From: GCA-2746605 sp963710615
Lineage (GTDB): Bacteria > Bacteroidota > Ignavibacteria > Ignavibacteriales > Melioribacteraceae
Length of the DNA stretch: 64,000 nt
Direction: 5' to 3'
Assembly: GCA_963710615.1 (NCBI GenBank)
Contig: CAVQBF010000031.1
Span: 1 to 64,000, forward strand
The notes under the pieces are model-generated. The model ran no database searches. It had not been told where the DNA came from and saw only the letters and a list, made by a program, of their open reading frames with translations. Made by a program: the position numbers and the translations under genes. Of the stretch, positions 10,443-19,182 are shown in pieces. How positions within the stretch are numbered: the stretch's first letter is position 1; every line of letters begins with the position of its first letter.

Positions 10443-11021
10443 ATGGCACGTAAATACAGTATGACTAAGCGTACAGATTCCTCTAAAAAAACAAATGATA
10501 GCATCATCAGAGCAACGGAGAACTTATTAGCTAACGGTCCCTTAGATAAAGTAACTCTTCCGGCTATTGCTAAAGGTGCCAATGTTACAGTCCAGACAGT
10601 AATGCGGCATATGGGATCAAGAGAGGGATGTCTTAAAGCAGTTGCTAAAATCGTTGCCCAAAGAATTGACTCGCAGCGGGGTCATGTTAAACCTGGTGAT
10701 ATAGATTCTGCGATCTCTGATCTGATGGAGCATTATGAATCAGATAGTACTCTTATACTCAATCTGCTTGATCAAGCTAGTAAAGGAGAGAATTTTGCAA
10801 AAAAAATGGCCGAGAAAGGAAGAAGATACCATAGGAATTGGGTGATTCAATTATTTAATCCATTAGTAGATATTAAGAAACAAGAAAATGTTGATGCTCT
10901 TGTTATTGCAACCGACATTTATGTATATAAACTAATGCGCCTCGATATGGGGCGATCATTCAAAAAAACTAAATCTATTATAAATTACCTCGTTCGAGGT
11001 ATTTTGGAGAATTTATCATGA
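10443..11021 (+). CDS. TetR/AcrR family transcriptional regulator
   Basis: 192 residues. The N-terminal helix-turn-helix spans about 20-65 (SIIRATENLL ... LPAIAKGANVTVQTVMRHMGSREGCL). The C-terminal ligand domain is divergent, as usual in the family. A ribosome-binding site CAGGAGA precedes the ATG. The stop codon overlaps the glycosyltransferase start (ATGA), so the two are translationally coupled and the regulator probably controls that enzyme. The inverted repeat at 10390-10416 is the likely operator. The effector is unknown; a small hydrophobic molecule that the transferase glycosylates is a reasonable guess. Confidence 0.88.
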   Translation: MARKYSMTKRTDSSKKTNDSIIRATENLLANGPLDKVTLPAIAKGANVTVQTVMRHMGSREGCLKAVAKIVAQRIDSQRGHVKPGDIDSAISDLMEHYESDSTLILNLLDQASKGENFAKKMAEKGRRYHRNWVIQLFNPLVDIKKQENVDALVIATDIYVYKLMRLDMGRSFKKTKSIINYLVRGILENLS

Positions 11022-12248
11022 GTACAATTCTTATATATACGTCTCCCGCACGCGGACATCTCTATCCTATGATGGATATTGCCAAGGGCTTGAAAGAGAA
11101 AGGGAATCGGGTTATTGTGCAGTCTCTTTTATCGGAAAAAGAAAAAGTTGTCGCTGAGGGAATAGAATATAGACATATTTCACCTAAAATAGAGGATCTC
11201 GCTCTTGAAGATTACAAGGGAAGTAATCCATTAAATCAGATAAAGGCTACATTTTCTACATGGTTATCTAGGGCTGAGTATGAAGTAGAAGACCTAAAGA
11301 CAAGTTATAATGAATTTTCACCTGACCTTCTGATTGCAGATGTAAATCACTTGGGGAGCAAGTGCATTTGCTGAGGCTCAACGAAAACCCTGGGTGATGT
11401 TTATGCCTTACTGTCTGCCTGTTCCATCTCCCGAAACACCAGCATACGGACCTGGTTTTCCGCCTCCAAGAAATGGATTTGATCGTATTCGCGACCGGAT
11501 AGTAAGAAGTGCGTTAAAGCTCGCTTTCAAAGGGATTATAAATAAATTAGACAACTTCCGGGAACAGCTGGGAGCAGAGCCGCTCAATGCATGGGAAAAC
11601 TTATTTAGTAGACCGGATTTACTTCTCTATCTTACGGCAGAACCTTTTGAATATCCGAGAAAAGAATGGCCTTCTAATTTAGAGGCTGTTGGACCGGGAT
11701 TATGGGCACCGCCGAGCGAGGATCCAAAGTGGATCGATGAGTTACCTCGTCCACGAATTCTTGTTAGCGTATCTACAGAACTTCAAGAAGATGGAAAAAT
11801 AATAAATACAGCCCTGGAAGCCTTATCAGACAGAGAAGGGAGTGTAATCGTAACAACGGCAGCACTTGATCCGAAGAGTTTTGTTGCATCTAATGATAGG
11901 ATTCGTATCGTTAAATTTTTGCCTCATGCGTATGTAATTCCTAAGGTTGATGCAGTAATTACTCATGGAGGAATGGGAACTACTCAACGTGCACTTGCAG
12001 AGGGAGTGCCGGTTTGTGTAATTCCATGGGGAAGAGATCAAAATGAGACGGCTCGAAGAGTTGAAGTATGCGGAGCCGGTGTTATGATTAATAAGAAAAA
12101 GCTTACATCTAAAAGTATAAACAGTGCCATAGATAAGGTCCTAAATAAAAAGGGAGAAGCTGAAAGAGTTGCAGCCTCATTCAAAAAAGCTGGAGGAGCA
12201 AAACGTGCGGTAGAATTAATATCTAAAATGCTTGAAACAAAAGATTAA
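11018..12248 (+). pseudogene. Family 1 glycosyltransferase (UGT/macrolide-glycosyltransferase type), one frameshift
   Basis: About 409 codons when one extra G is removed from the GGGG run at 11353-11356; the protein then continues as NHLGASAFAEAQRKPWV. The N-terminal half shows the GT-B start TSPARGHLYPMMDIAKGL. The C-terminal half carries the UGT donor signature HGGMGTTQRALAEGVP followed by PWGRDQNETARRV. The family moves a sugar from a nucleotide donor to small hydrophobic acceptors. The coupled TetR gene suggests inducible modification or detoxification. As written the two halves are separate frames (11018-11374 and 11394-12248); one homopolymer slip explains this, so sequencing error is as likely as real loss. 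Confidence 0.8.
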
Positions 12249-12699
12249 TTAGTTTGTGATGAGTCTTAAATAAATAGCAGTGATTCATGCATTTGCTTAG
12301 CATGATGAGAATATCCGTATAACTTAAAGTTTAGAAGAGTTCTAAAAAGCTCCTCATTTTTAAGTTGTACTATTTATTTATGGATTTTAACAAGTCTGAG
12401 CTATAAAAATAGATTTATTCAGAATCCCCAGAACAATTTTGTTGCTTTTCAAATCGCATAAATTTCATTTAATACTAAAACTTAGATCCCAAAATAGTGA
12501 TAAATGTCTAGGTATATTTCTATTGTATATGGGACTCCTAACCCAATCCCGTTGCGAGCCCCCGAGGAATTTAAGACAACCAATTAATAACTAATTAACT
12601 TTACCATTAAAATAGCCAGTCTTACTCTGGGGTTGGTTTTTGCAATCTTAAAATTAATTTTGACTTATGCTTAATTTATGAAGCTGAGGCAAATCTATG
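12249..12699. other. Non-coding gap holding one copy of a dispersed repeat
   Basis: 451 bases with no supportable ORF. The one recognisable element is the 36-base repeat at 12528-12563. The rest is AT-rich and shows no clear terminator or promoter to my reading. Confidence 0.5.
12528..12563. repeat. Dispersed 36-base repeat, copy 1
   Basis: Begins TATGGGACTCCTAACCCAAT and ends TGCGAGCCCCC. It is identical to the copy at 19003-19038 at 34 of 36 positions. Weaker similarity (a CTAGG-N-ATA motif) extends about 20 bases upstream of both copies. I do not recognise the family. Confidence 0.75.
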
Positions 12700-13434
12700 T
12701 TATCCAAGCTTATCCTTAACTCTTGCAAAGTAACGTCTACTCATTACTACGGGTTTAGCAATTCCCTTCAATAATACTAAGTATGAATTATTGGACCATG
12801 GTTCTATTTTATCAACTTTCTCAATATTAATAATTGTGGAGCGGTGAATTCTGCAAAAATTCTTAACAGGAAGTCGTTCTTCCCATTCTTTCATCGTTTT
12901 TAGAGTAAGTCCTTTTATATTTTCTTCGTATAGAATTTCCGAGTAATCGCCAGCAGCAGTTATAGAAATAATTGAATCAACTCTAATAAATTTTAGTTTA
13001 TTATTTACATTAAGCAAAAGGTGATCTTCATAATTAAGAAGTTTTAAAGTTTCTACATCATTTTCTTTAGAATGTAATAATCGTTCAATGGAAATTTTCA
13101 GCCGTTCCGGGTTTACTGGTTTAAGCAAATAATCAAGAGCGTTTATCTCAAAAGCTCTAATTGCAAATTCATCGAACGCAGTAACAAATATCACCTTTGC
13201 ACTAACATCTATTATATTTAGTAATTCAAATCCGGATTTGCCTGGCATTTGGATATCTAAAAATATTACATCGGGATTATGTTTTTTAATCTCAGTAATT
13301 GCGCTGTTAACACTATCCGCTTCAGAAACAATTTTTATACTATCAAATTCTTTTAGTAAGGAAAATAATTCTTTACGGGCAAGACGTTCATCATCAACTA
13401 CTATTGCTTTCAGTTTATTCATTGAAATTCCCAA
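12700..13434 (-). CDS. LytTR-family response regulator
   Basis: 244 residues, possibly starting at the second Met (residue 5). The receiver domain has DD at 14-15, phospho-acceptor Asp60 in FLDIQMPG and Lys105 in LLKPVNP. The C-terminal LytTR DNA-binding domain (about 140-242) includes the CRIHRSTIINIEKV motif. It overlaps the histidine kinase gene upstream by 20 bases, so the two are co-translated and a cognate pair. LytTR proteins bind pairs of short direct repeats; one such pair lies at 14531-14558 in front of this operon. Confidence 0.93.
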   Translation of the reverse strand: MGISMNKLKAIVVDDERLARKELFSLLKEFDSIKIVSEADSVNSAITEIKKHNPDVIFLDIQMPGKSGFELLNIIDVSAKVIFVTAFDEFAIRAFEINALDYLLKPVNPERLKISIERLLHSKENDVETLKLLNYEDHLLLNVNNKLKFIRVDSIISITAAGDYSEILYEENIKGLTLKTMKEWEERLPVKNFCRIHRSTIINIEKVDKIEPWSNNSYLVLLKGIAKPVVMSRRYFARVKDKLG

Positions 13435-14479
13435 TGTTCATGATATCAATTTTTACACATACATTACTATTGGTTTTTGTAATGCTAAATTTATGATTAT
13501 CGGGATAAGTATTGGCTAATCTCTGTTTAACATTATTAAGACCTGTGCCTGTGCTCTCGTTATTTTTCGTTGCTTCAATCCAATTCCCTGAATTACATAT
13601 TTCCAGATGTAGGTTTCCGTTACTGATTTTAGTTTTTATAGAAATAATTAAAGGTAATTTTGCTGTTTTCATTCCATATTTTATCGCATTTTCTATTATT
13701 GGATGGAGTAAAAAACTTGGTATTTTGAGATCTACAGTTTCGGGATCAATTTGGAAAGTTACCTCCAATTTTTCTTCAAAACGGGTCTTCTCAATTGCAA
13801 AATAATGTTTCATAGCTTCAAGTTCATTTTGAAGTGACACAAAGGATATATTATCATTAATCAATGAATATCTTAAGAATTCAGAAAGTTCTGTAATCAT
13901 TGACTTAGCACGTGTTTTATCCTCTTCTACTAAAGCCCTGATAGAATTTAGTGAATTAAATAAAAAGTGAGGATTAAGTTGATAACGTAACATTTGTAAT
14001 TGAGCTTTATGAGCGAGTGCATCTGCTCTCTCAGCTCTGGTCCTTTCATCAAGCCAGTCATTCCAAAGCTTAATACTAAAGTATAGTGAACTCCATAAAA
14101 TGATCACAAAGGACTTTGACCAAATAAGATTTATATATGATCCGAAAGTGAAAGTTTTAAAAGTGGATAGCTCACCCAAAATGATTGAACTGATACCAGC
14201 ATCAAACCAAAACCAAATATTCGCAGAAATCAAGGTCCCTATAAGGATAATAAAAGATATATAAGAAAAAGAACGATTCTGATAACCAACGAATTTGTAA
14301 AATTGCCTAAGAACAAGTGTTACAAGAAATCCAGTTAAATATGTTAAAGTTAACCCAATTATTGCATTCACATTGTCCAGATTATTGCGGTAAAACAATA
14401 GTAGGTAGATAAGCAATAATATAAACCAACCGGAAACCTGGAGTTTCCAGAACAAAGATTTTCTATTTTTTTCTTTCAT
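13415..14479 (-). CDS. LytS/YehU-type sensor histidine kinase
   Basis: 354 residues. Four hydrophobic segments (about 12-30, 38-58, 72-92, 118-138) form the membrane sensor. The His_kinase domain has the signature QLNPHFLFNSLNSI with phospho-acceptor His171. A HATPase domain follows with ENAIKYGMK and GTGLNNVKQRL. It is the first gene of the operon with the LytTR regulator. The signal is unknown; short, loop-poor membrane sensors of this class often sense envelope or small peptide cues. The next gene upstream, divergent, is the large secreted MBL/LamG protein, a possible target. Confidence 0.93.
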   Translation of the reverse strand: MKEKNRKSLFWKLQVSGWFILLLIYLLLFYRNNLDNVNAIIGLTLTYLTGFLVTLVLRQFYKFVGYQNRSFSYISFIILIGTLISANIWFWFDAGISSIILGELSTFKTFTFGSYINLIWSKSFVIILWSSLYFSIKLWNDWLDERTRAERADALAHKAQLQMLRYQLNPHFLFNSLNSIRALVEEDKTRAKSMITELSEFLRYSLINDNISFVSLQNELEAMKHYFAIEKTRFEEKLEVTFQIDPETVDLKIPSFLLHPIIENAIKYGMKTAKLPLIISIKTKISNGNLHLEICNSGNWIEATKNNESTGTGLNNVKQRLANTYPDNHKFSITKTNSNVCVKIDIMNIGNFNE

Positions 14480-14530
14480 AAAAAATTCCTCAATCCCAAA
14501 TAACTGAAAAATTAGTTTATTAACAAACCG

Positions 14531-14558
14531 CTTATCGAATTATACAGCCTCTTATCGA
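14531..14558. promoter_or_regulatory. Candidate LytTR binding site (direct repeat CTTATCGA x2)
   Basis: CTTATCGA at 14531-14538 is repeated exactly at 14551-14558, a 20-base period close to two helical turns. LytTR regulators bind two direct repeats with about this spacing. It sits 52 bases before the kinase start and 171 bases before the divergent secreted protein gene, so it could serve either. Confidence 0.4.
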
Positions 14559-14728
14559 GAAACCCTTTTAAATCTGTTTAGATTATTTGATTTTGTCAAA
14601 AGCAATTTTGAATGGAAGTAAAATGATTATAATCAAAATACACAGCAGGTATATTCTGAATTAGGTGTATTCCAAATAAATGATATTGATTAAACAAAAA
14701 CAAATCACAAAACATATTAGAGGGAATT

Positions 14729-17320
14729 ATGAAAAAGAACTTTATAGTCAAAATTACACTATCTCTTTTTTTACTCTTCAATCTAGTAACTAATGGTTTT
14801 GAACAAACTGAAGAACCCATACTAAAAATTCACTATTTAGGTCACTCATCATTCGTAATGCAATTTGATAATGGCGTTTCCGTTGTAACCGATTTTGGAA
14901 ATTATAACGCTTGGGGAATGGGAAGTTATATTCATGATTTTGGAGGTCTCGTTCCTACCATCATGTCTTATTCACATACGCATCACGCTGACCATTACGA
15001 TGCCTCACGAATTCCGGATGGAGTCCAGCATATTCTAACTGAGCTTGATAGCTTGGAGATGGATGGATTAACAATAACTCCTATAAGAGTTTGTGAGAAT
15101 AATCTTGACAACGAGGATAATTCTGCCTTTTTGTTTGAGTATAAAGGATTTAGGATACTCCATCTTGGTGATGCACAAGTTCAGATAATCAATATTGAAG
15201 ATCCTACAGTAAAAGAACATATCCGAAATATTATACCTGATTCACTGGACCTTCTTTTTATGACAATAGAAGGACAAAGTCAATTTATACCGCAAGCAGA
15301 ACTTTTTGTTGATTTAGTGAAGCCTAAAGCAATAATACCTATGCATCATTGGAGTGAAGCGTACCTATCTGATTTTCTTTCACATCTTGAATCACAAAAT
15401 GGTACCGGAAAACATTATGAAATAGTTGATTCTTCCAGCAGTAAGTATAATATTTCTGCAGATGATTCACCAGAACCAGTTAAGGTAATTAGTTTAATAA
15501 GATCACCTTTTATATATACAGAAAAGGATTTTGATGGGAATGTTTACGAAACTATTAAAATCGGTTCCCAAATATGGCTGAAAGAGAATCTCAAATCATT
15601 GCACTACTCAGATGGAACTGAAATCCCCGGTGTAGTTGCTTACGATAATCTTGAAGAAAATGCAGAGATTTATGGAAGACTTTATTCATGGAATTCTGCA
15701 ATGAAAAATTCAACTCAAGAATCTGTTCAAGGTGTTTGTCCTTATGGTTGGCACATTCCAAGTGATAATGAATGGTTTGAACTTGAAAATTATTTAGGCG
15801 GGGCAAATGTTGCTGGAGGAAAAATGAAAGAGGCTAGTTTAGATTATTGGACTGCTCCAAATACGAATGCGGATAACAGCAGCGGCTTTACTGCATTGCC
15901 TGGAGGAGAGTATGATGCATATTACACTCCGAATAAATTTTGGTTGAAAAATACTTCTGCGGTTTTCTGGACATCTACAGAAACAAATGATAATGCGGCA
16001 ATGGAAAGATATTTATCATATAATGATGGTGTTTCTGGCAGGCTTGCGTGGCAAAAAGTAATGAAGTACTCAATTCGCTGTGTAAAAAATAGACTCTCCT
16101 ATGGTTTTTCTTTTAATAAAAACAAAGGAAATCTACCATTAGATGTACAATTTACTGACGATTCAGATCCTTCATTATTTATTCATTCATGGGAATGGGA
16201 TTTTGAAAATGATGGTACTGTCGATTCTTATGAACAAAACCCAAGCTGGACTTATACAGAACCTGGCGTTTACAAAGTAACGGCTACTTTTATATCTGAT
16301 ACTCAAACAAAATCAATAACACATGAAGATTCAATTATTGTTTTCAATGGTGAAAGTTCATTGAAATTTTCAGAGGCAAATTCTGTAATAAAAGTTGCCC
16401 CAAATGAGAAATTAAACCTAAATGAAAGATGGACTATTGAAGCTTGGATAAAGCCAACAAATTTATATGGGAAATATATTTTTGATAAGAATAGTCTTAG
16501 TATATCTACGAATAAAAGTTCAGGTGGATTAAATAAAAATAGTCTTGTTCTTAAATTTACTCAAGATGATGGTTCATTAATAAGTATATCATCTGAAGAC
16601 AGTTCACTAACTCTGGATAAGTGGCAGAATATTGCCATAACTTACAATTATCCAAATAAGGTGTTGGAATTTTATATTGATGGAATTAAACAAGAATTGA
16701 ACGCTGACATCAATCTGGTATTTGATAGTCCAATTAAAACTAATCTTGAAGACACTCTTTATATTGCTAACAGAAAAACTATACCAAGATCATTCGATGG
16801 AAATATTGACGAAGTAAGAGTTTGGAGTACTGATTTAACAAAAGAAGAATTAGATATAAACAGATATAAATATTTAAATGGCAATGAAAATGATTTAATT
16901 GCATACTGGAAATTAAACGAAGGAAGTGGAGAAATCATTCTTGACAATTCCATTAATGAAAATAATGGTAAGATTATTCTAGCAGAGTACGATTGGGGTA
17001 TAGATTATTCAACTTTAGTTTATGTTGAAGATCATACAGATGATTCATCTATTCCCAAAAGATTTTCATTATATCAAAATTACCCAAATCCATTCAATCC
17101 AGGTACAACAATAAAATATTCCATACCGGATCAGGGTCTAGTAACGCTCAATATTTATGATATTCTTGGTAGTCATGTGGCAAGTTTGGTAAATAATGAA
17201 CAATTGCAAGGAAATCATGAAGTTGATTTTGATGGCTCAAAACTCTCAAGCGGAATATATTTCTATACTCTTAAAGTTAATAATTTTATTCAATCGAAGA
17301 AAATGTTGTTAATTAAATAG
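14729..17320 (+). CDS. Secreted multidomain MBL-fold hydrolase with FISUMP, PKD, LamG and T9SS domains
   Basis: 863 residues in one clean frame. A signal peptide (1-25) is followed by an UlaG-like metallo-beta-lactamase domain (about 28-255) with HTHHADH at 83-89, ILHLGDAQ and IIPMHHW. A FISUMP domain (about 266-455) carries DFDGNVYETIKIG, WHIPSDNEW and YSIRCVKN. A PKD domain (457-540) contains the WEWDFENDGTVDS turn. A LamG/concanavalin domain (541-765) contains WTIEAWIKP and YWKLNEGSG. A type A sorting domain begins with NYPNPFNPG near 782. The metal motif is one residue longer than canonical HxHxDH. Export by the type IX system to the cell surface is expected. The ribosome-binding site GAGGG lies 6 bases before ATG. 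The substrate is unknown. Confidence 0.85.
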   Translation: MKKNFIVKITLSLFLLFNLVTNGFEQTEEPILKIHYLGHSSFVMQFDNGVSVVTDFGNYNAWGMGSYIHDFGGLVPTIMSYSHTHHADHYDASRIPDGVQHILTELDSLEMDGLTITPIRVCENNLDNEDNSAFLFEYKGFRILHLGDAQVQIINIEDPTVKEHIRNIIPDSLDLLFMTIEGQSQFIPQAELFVDLVKPKAIIPMHHWSEAYLSDFLSHLESQNGTGKHYEIVDSSSSKYNISADDSPEPVKVISLIRSPFIYTEKDFDGNVYETIKIGSQIWLKENLKSLHYSDGTEIPGVVAYDNLEENAEIYGRLYSWNSAMKNSTQESVQGVCPYGWHIPSDNEWFELENYLGGANVAGGKMKEASLDYWTAPNTNADNSSGFTALPGGEYDAYYTPNKFWLKNTSAVFWTSTETNDNAAMERYLSYNDGVSGRLAWQKVMKYSIRCVKNRLSYGFSFNKNKGNLPLDVQFTDDSDPSLFIHSWEWDFENDGTVDSYEQNPSWTYTEPGVYKVTATFISDTQTKSITHEDSIIVFNGESSLKFSEANSVIKVAPNEKLNLNERWTIEAWIKPTNLYGKYIFDKNSLSISTNKSSGGLNKNSLVLKFTQDDGSLISISSEDSSLTLDKWQNIAITYNYPNKVLEFYIDGIKQELNADINLVFDSPIKTNLEDTLYIANRKTIPRSFDGNIDEVRVWSTDLTKEELDINRYKYLNGNENDLIAYWKLNEGSGEIILDNSINENNGKIILAEYDWGIDYSTLVYVEDHTDDSSIPKRFSLYQNYPNPFNPGTTIKYSIPDQGLVTLNIYDILGSHVASLVNNEQLQGNHEVDFDGSKLSSGIYFYTLKVNNFIQSKKMLLIK

Positions 17321-17355
17321 TTTAAAATGTATCTTCCAATAAAAAGTATTCAAAA

Positions 17356-17775
17356 ATGAAAAGATTTTTTAGTGTGCGGAATATATTATTTTATTTATTG
17401 ACACTTGTTTTATTTTTCTTGCTGGGAACTATAACTTCCGGATTAGCAGGTGCCGGCAAAAATCAAGGCTTAGCAAGTGGTGCCATTGTTCTCGGTTATG
17501 GTTTAATTGCTGGTATAATTGCATTAGTGTTAGCAATTATAAGTGTGCAAGTTATCAAGGAAAAGCTTGTTAAATCACTCAATATTATATTTGCATGCAT
17601 AATTGCAATAATAATTATTATTCTGATATATCGATTTCAAACCCGAGAGAGTAACGAGAGCAATAATCTGCAAATAAAAAAGGAGACAACAGTTTCTTAT
17701 TCAACATTCTCAAATAAGCAAATTAGATTTATTGCTGATGATACTCTTCCAATCGGCTTTGGAATGCGGATATAA
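17356..17775 (+). CDS. Small membrane protein of unknown function
   Basis: 139 residues with three predicted membrane segments (about 9-30, 42-66 and 74-93), a glycine-rich stretch between the first two, and a hydrophilic tail of about 45 residues. No family is recognised. It follows the secreted MBL protein by 35 bases on the same strand and may be co-transcribed. The start MKRFFSVRN is the only sensible one. Confidence 0.55.
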   Translation: MKRFFSVRNILFYLLTLVLFFLLGTITSGLAGAGKNQGLASGAIVLGYGLIAGIIALVLAIISVQVIKEKLVKSLNIIFACIIAIIIIILIYRFQTRESNESNNLQIKKETTVSYSTFSNKQIRFIADDTLPIGFGMRI

Positions 17776-17819
17776 GGTATTTCGAAAATATTCAAAAGTA
17801 TATAGACTATTTCAAAAAA

Positions 17820-18221
17820 CTAAAACTCAAACTTAATCCCGAAAGAGGGGAGCATAGGCCAGAGAGCTATTTCATTTACAATAGGATTCCCTTTGTCGTC
17901 ATAGGAGTATTCATAGCCTCTGATATTCTTATGATTGAACATATTGCTGATCTCAAGGAATGTCTTAAGGGTGAACGACTCAAATTCAATATCCTTGGAA
18001 ATTCTTAAGTCAAATCTCTGGTAGGTGGGCAGATAGTTTGTGGTTGTCGATTCAGTTTCCCAGATATACTCGTTAGTGCCTTCATAGTAGGCTAAGTATT
18101 TTTCTGCATACGGATATCCCGAACCGAAATAAAACTTTGTATTTAATCCTCCTTTAATTAGAAATTTAAGATAAAAATCATAATTAGATTTGTATAGTGA
18201 TCTATTAGTATAGCAGTAATT
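17820..18221 (-). pseudogene. C-terminal relic of a TonB-dependent receptor
   Basis: The minus strand is open for 133 codons up to a stop at 17820-17822 but has no start and no upstream remainder. It encodes barrel strands typical of a TonB-dependent receptor end: GSGYPYAEKYLAYYEG, YLPTYQRFDLRISKD, LEISNMFNHKNIRGYEY, and the terminal PSFGIKFEF with the C-terminal aromatic needed for barrel insertion. The plug and most of the barrel are missing. The frame ends at a TAA at 18222-18224. Nothing upstream on this strand continues it, so this looks like a deletion relic rather than a single frameshift. Confidence 0.75.
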
Positions 18222-18289
18222 TTATTTCATATTATGAGAATTCTGGATTAAATGAAAATATTTGCGGGAAATTGGATTATTTTTGCTAT

Positions 18290-18823
18290 TTATAAAATTG
18301 AAGTGAGGGATAGTTCAAAAGATTCAATATTATGAATTGGATCAGTAATTAGCGGTTGATTATCTAAATCAATGCGAAATTTTTCACCTGACGGATTGAC
18401 TGATAAAGAATAATCTGCGTTTTCATCTAGGTTAGAACCGAATAAAAATAATTTACTTCGTTTTTCTGTAGTGTTTAATTTTATTAAATATTCCTTATTT
18501 TCATCTTGAAATGTTAGAACAACTGCTGACACAGATTCCCTTGCAGATTCAGCTGCAAATTTCAAATACTCAGAATTATTCTCTCTCTTAAGTGGCCTTA
18601 ATAAAACTTTTACAGTTTTATTCATCTCATTTATTTTATTATGGGTTTTATTAATTTGCCCTGATGAAACTTTCATATTTAAATTATCTTTAAATGCTTC
18701 CAGATATACAATTTTATCGATATATTCATCAATATGATTAAGGATATGCATTGTTTTATCTAACGATAAATTTTCCGGGTGCATCACATAATCGTATAAA
18801 TCTTTTTCGGAGATATTGGGCAT
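18290..18823 (-). CDS. Hypothetical protein
   Basis: 177 residues, unrecognised. The N-terminal half (1-75) is helical and charged (HPENLSLDKTMHILNHIDEYIDK). The C-terminal half (95-177) looks like a beta-rich domain. There is no signal peptide, membrane segment or cysteine cluster. The opening helix pattern recalls zinc-less anti-sigma factors, but this is only an impression. It is a single-gene unit between the receptor relic and a dispersed repeat. Confidence 0.5.
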   Translation of the reverse strand: MPNISEKDLYDYVMHPENLSLDKTMHILNHIDEYIDKIVYLEAFKDNLNMKVSSGQINKTHNKINEMNKTVKVLLRPLKRENNSEYLKFAAESARESVSAVVLTFQDENKEYLIKLNTTEKRSKLFLFGSNLDENADYSLSVNPSGEKFRIDLDNQPLITDPIHNIESFELSLTSIL

Positions 18824-19182
18824 ATTAAATACGTTTAAAATGTTTTATAATAATATAGCAATTTTTCTGAAATTCATTATGATGAAAATCAAAGAAGGAT
18901 TAATTTTTTGAATTGAATTTTATATCGTTTGGTAAAGTAAGTTTAGCGGCGTTTACCTTCACGCCGACATCGACCTCTAACCAGGTACCTAGGGATAGTA
19001 TCTATGGGACTCCTAACCCAATTCCGATGCGAGCCCCCCACATTAAATTGCAAAACTGATCCAATAATACTACTAATAATCATAATTTAATTATGGTGAT
19101 TTGAATGTATAAGATTTACTCCTAGTTTCAGCTCCGCTATATACCGAAGTAATTAACATTTTAAATAATAAAGGATTATATT
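18824..19182. other. Non-coding gap with hairpin and dispersed repeat copy
   Basis: 359 bases without an ORF. It contains a short hairpin CGGCGT / ACGCCG at 18947-18966 and, 37 bases on, the second copy of the 36-base repeat. The last 60 bases before 19183 are AT-rich and probably promoter-bearing, but no clear boxes are visible. Confidence 0.5.
19003..19038. repeat. Dispersed 36-base repeat, copy 2
   Basis: Pairs with 12528-12563 (34 of 36 identical; differences are C/T and T/A near the middle). It lies downstream of a GC-rich hairpin, 18947-18966, that copy 1 lacks. Confidence 0.75.

Noticed and set aside
12528..19038. Integron attC sites
   Set aside because: No RYYYAAC/GTTRRRY pair, no integrase, and the two copies do not flank cassettes.
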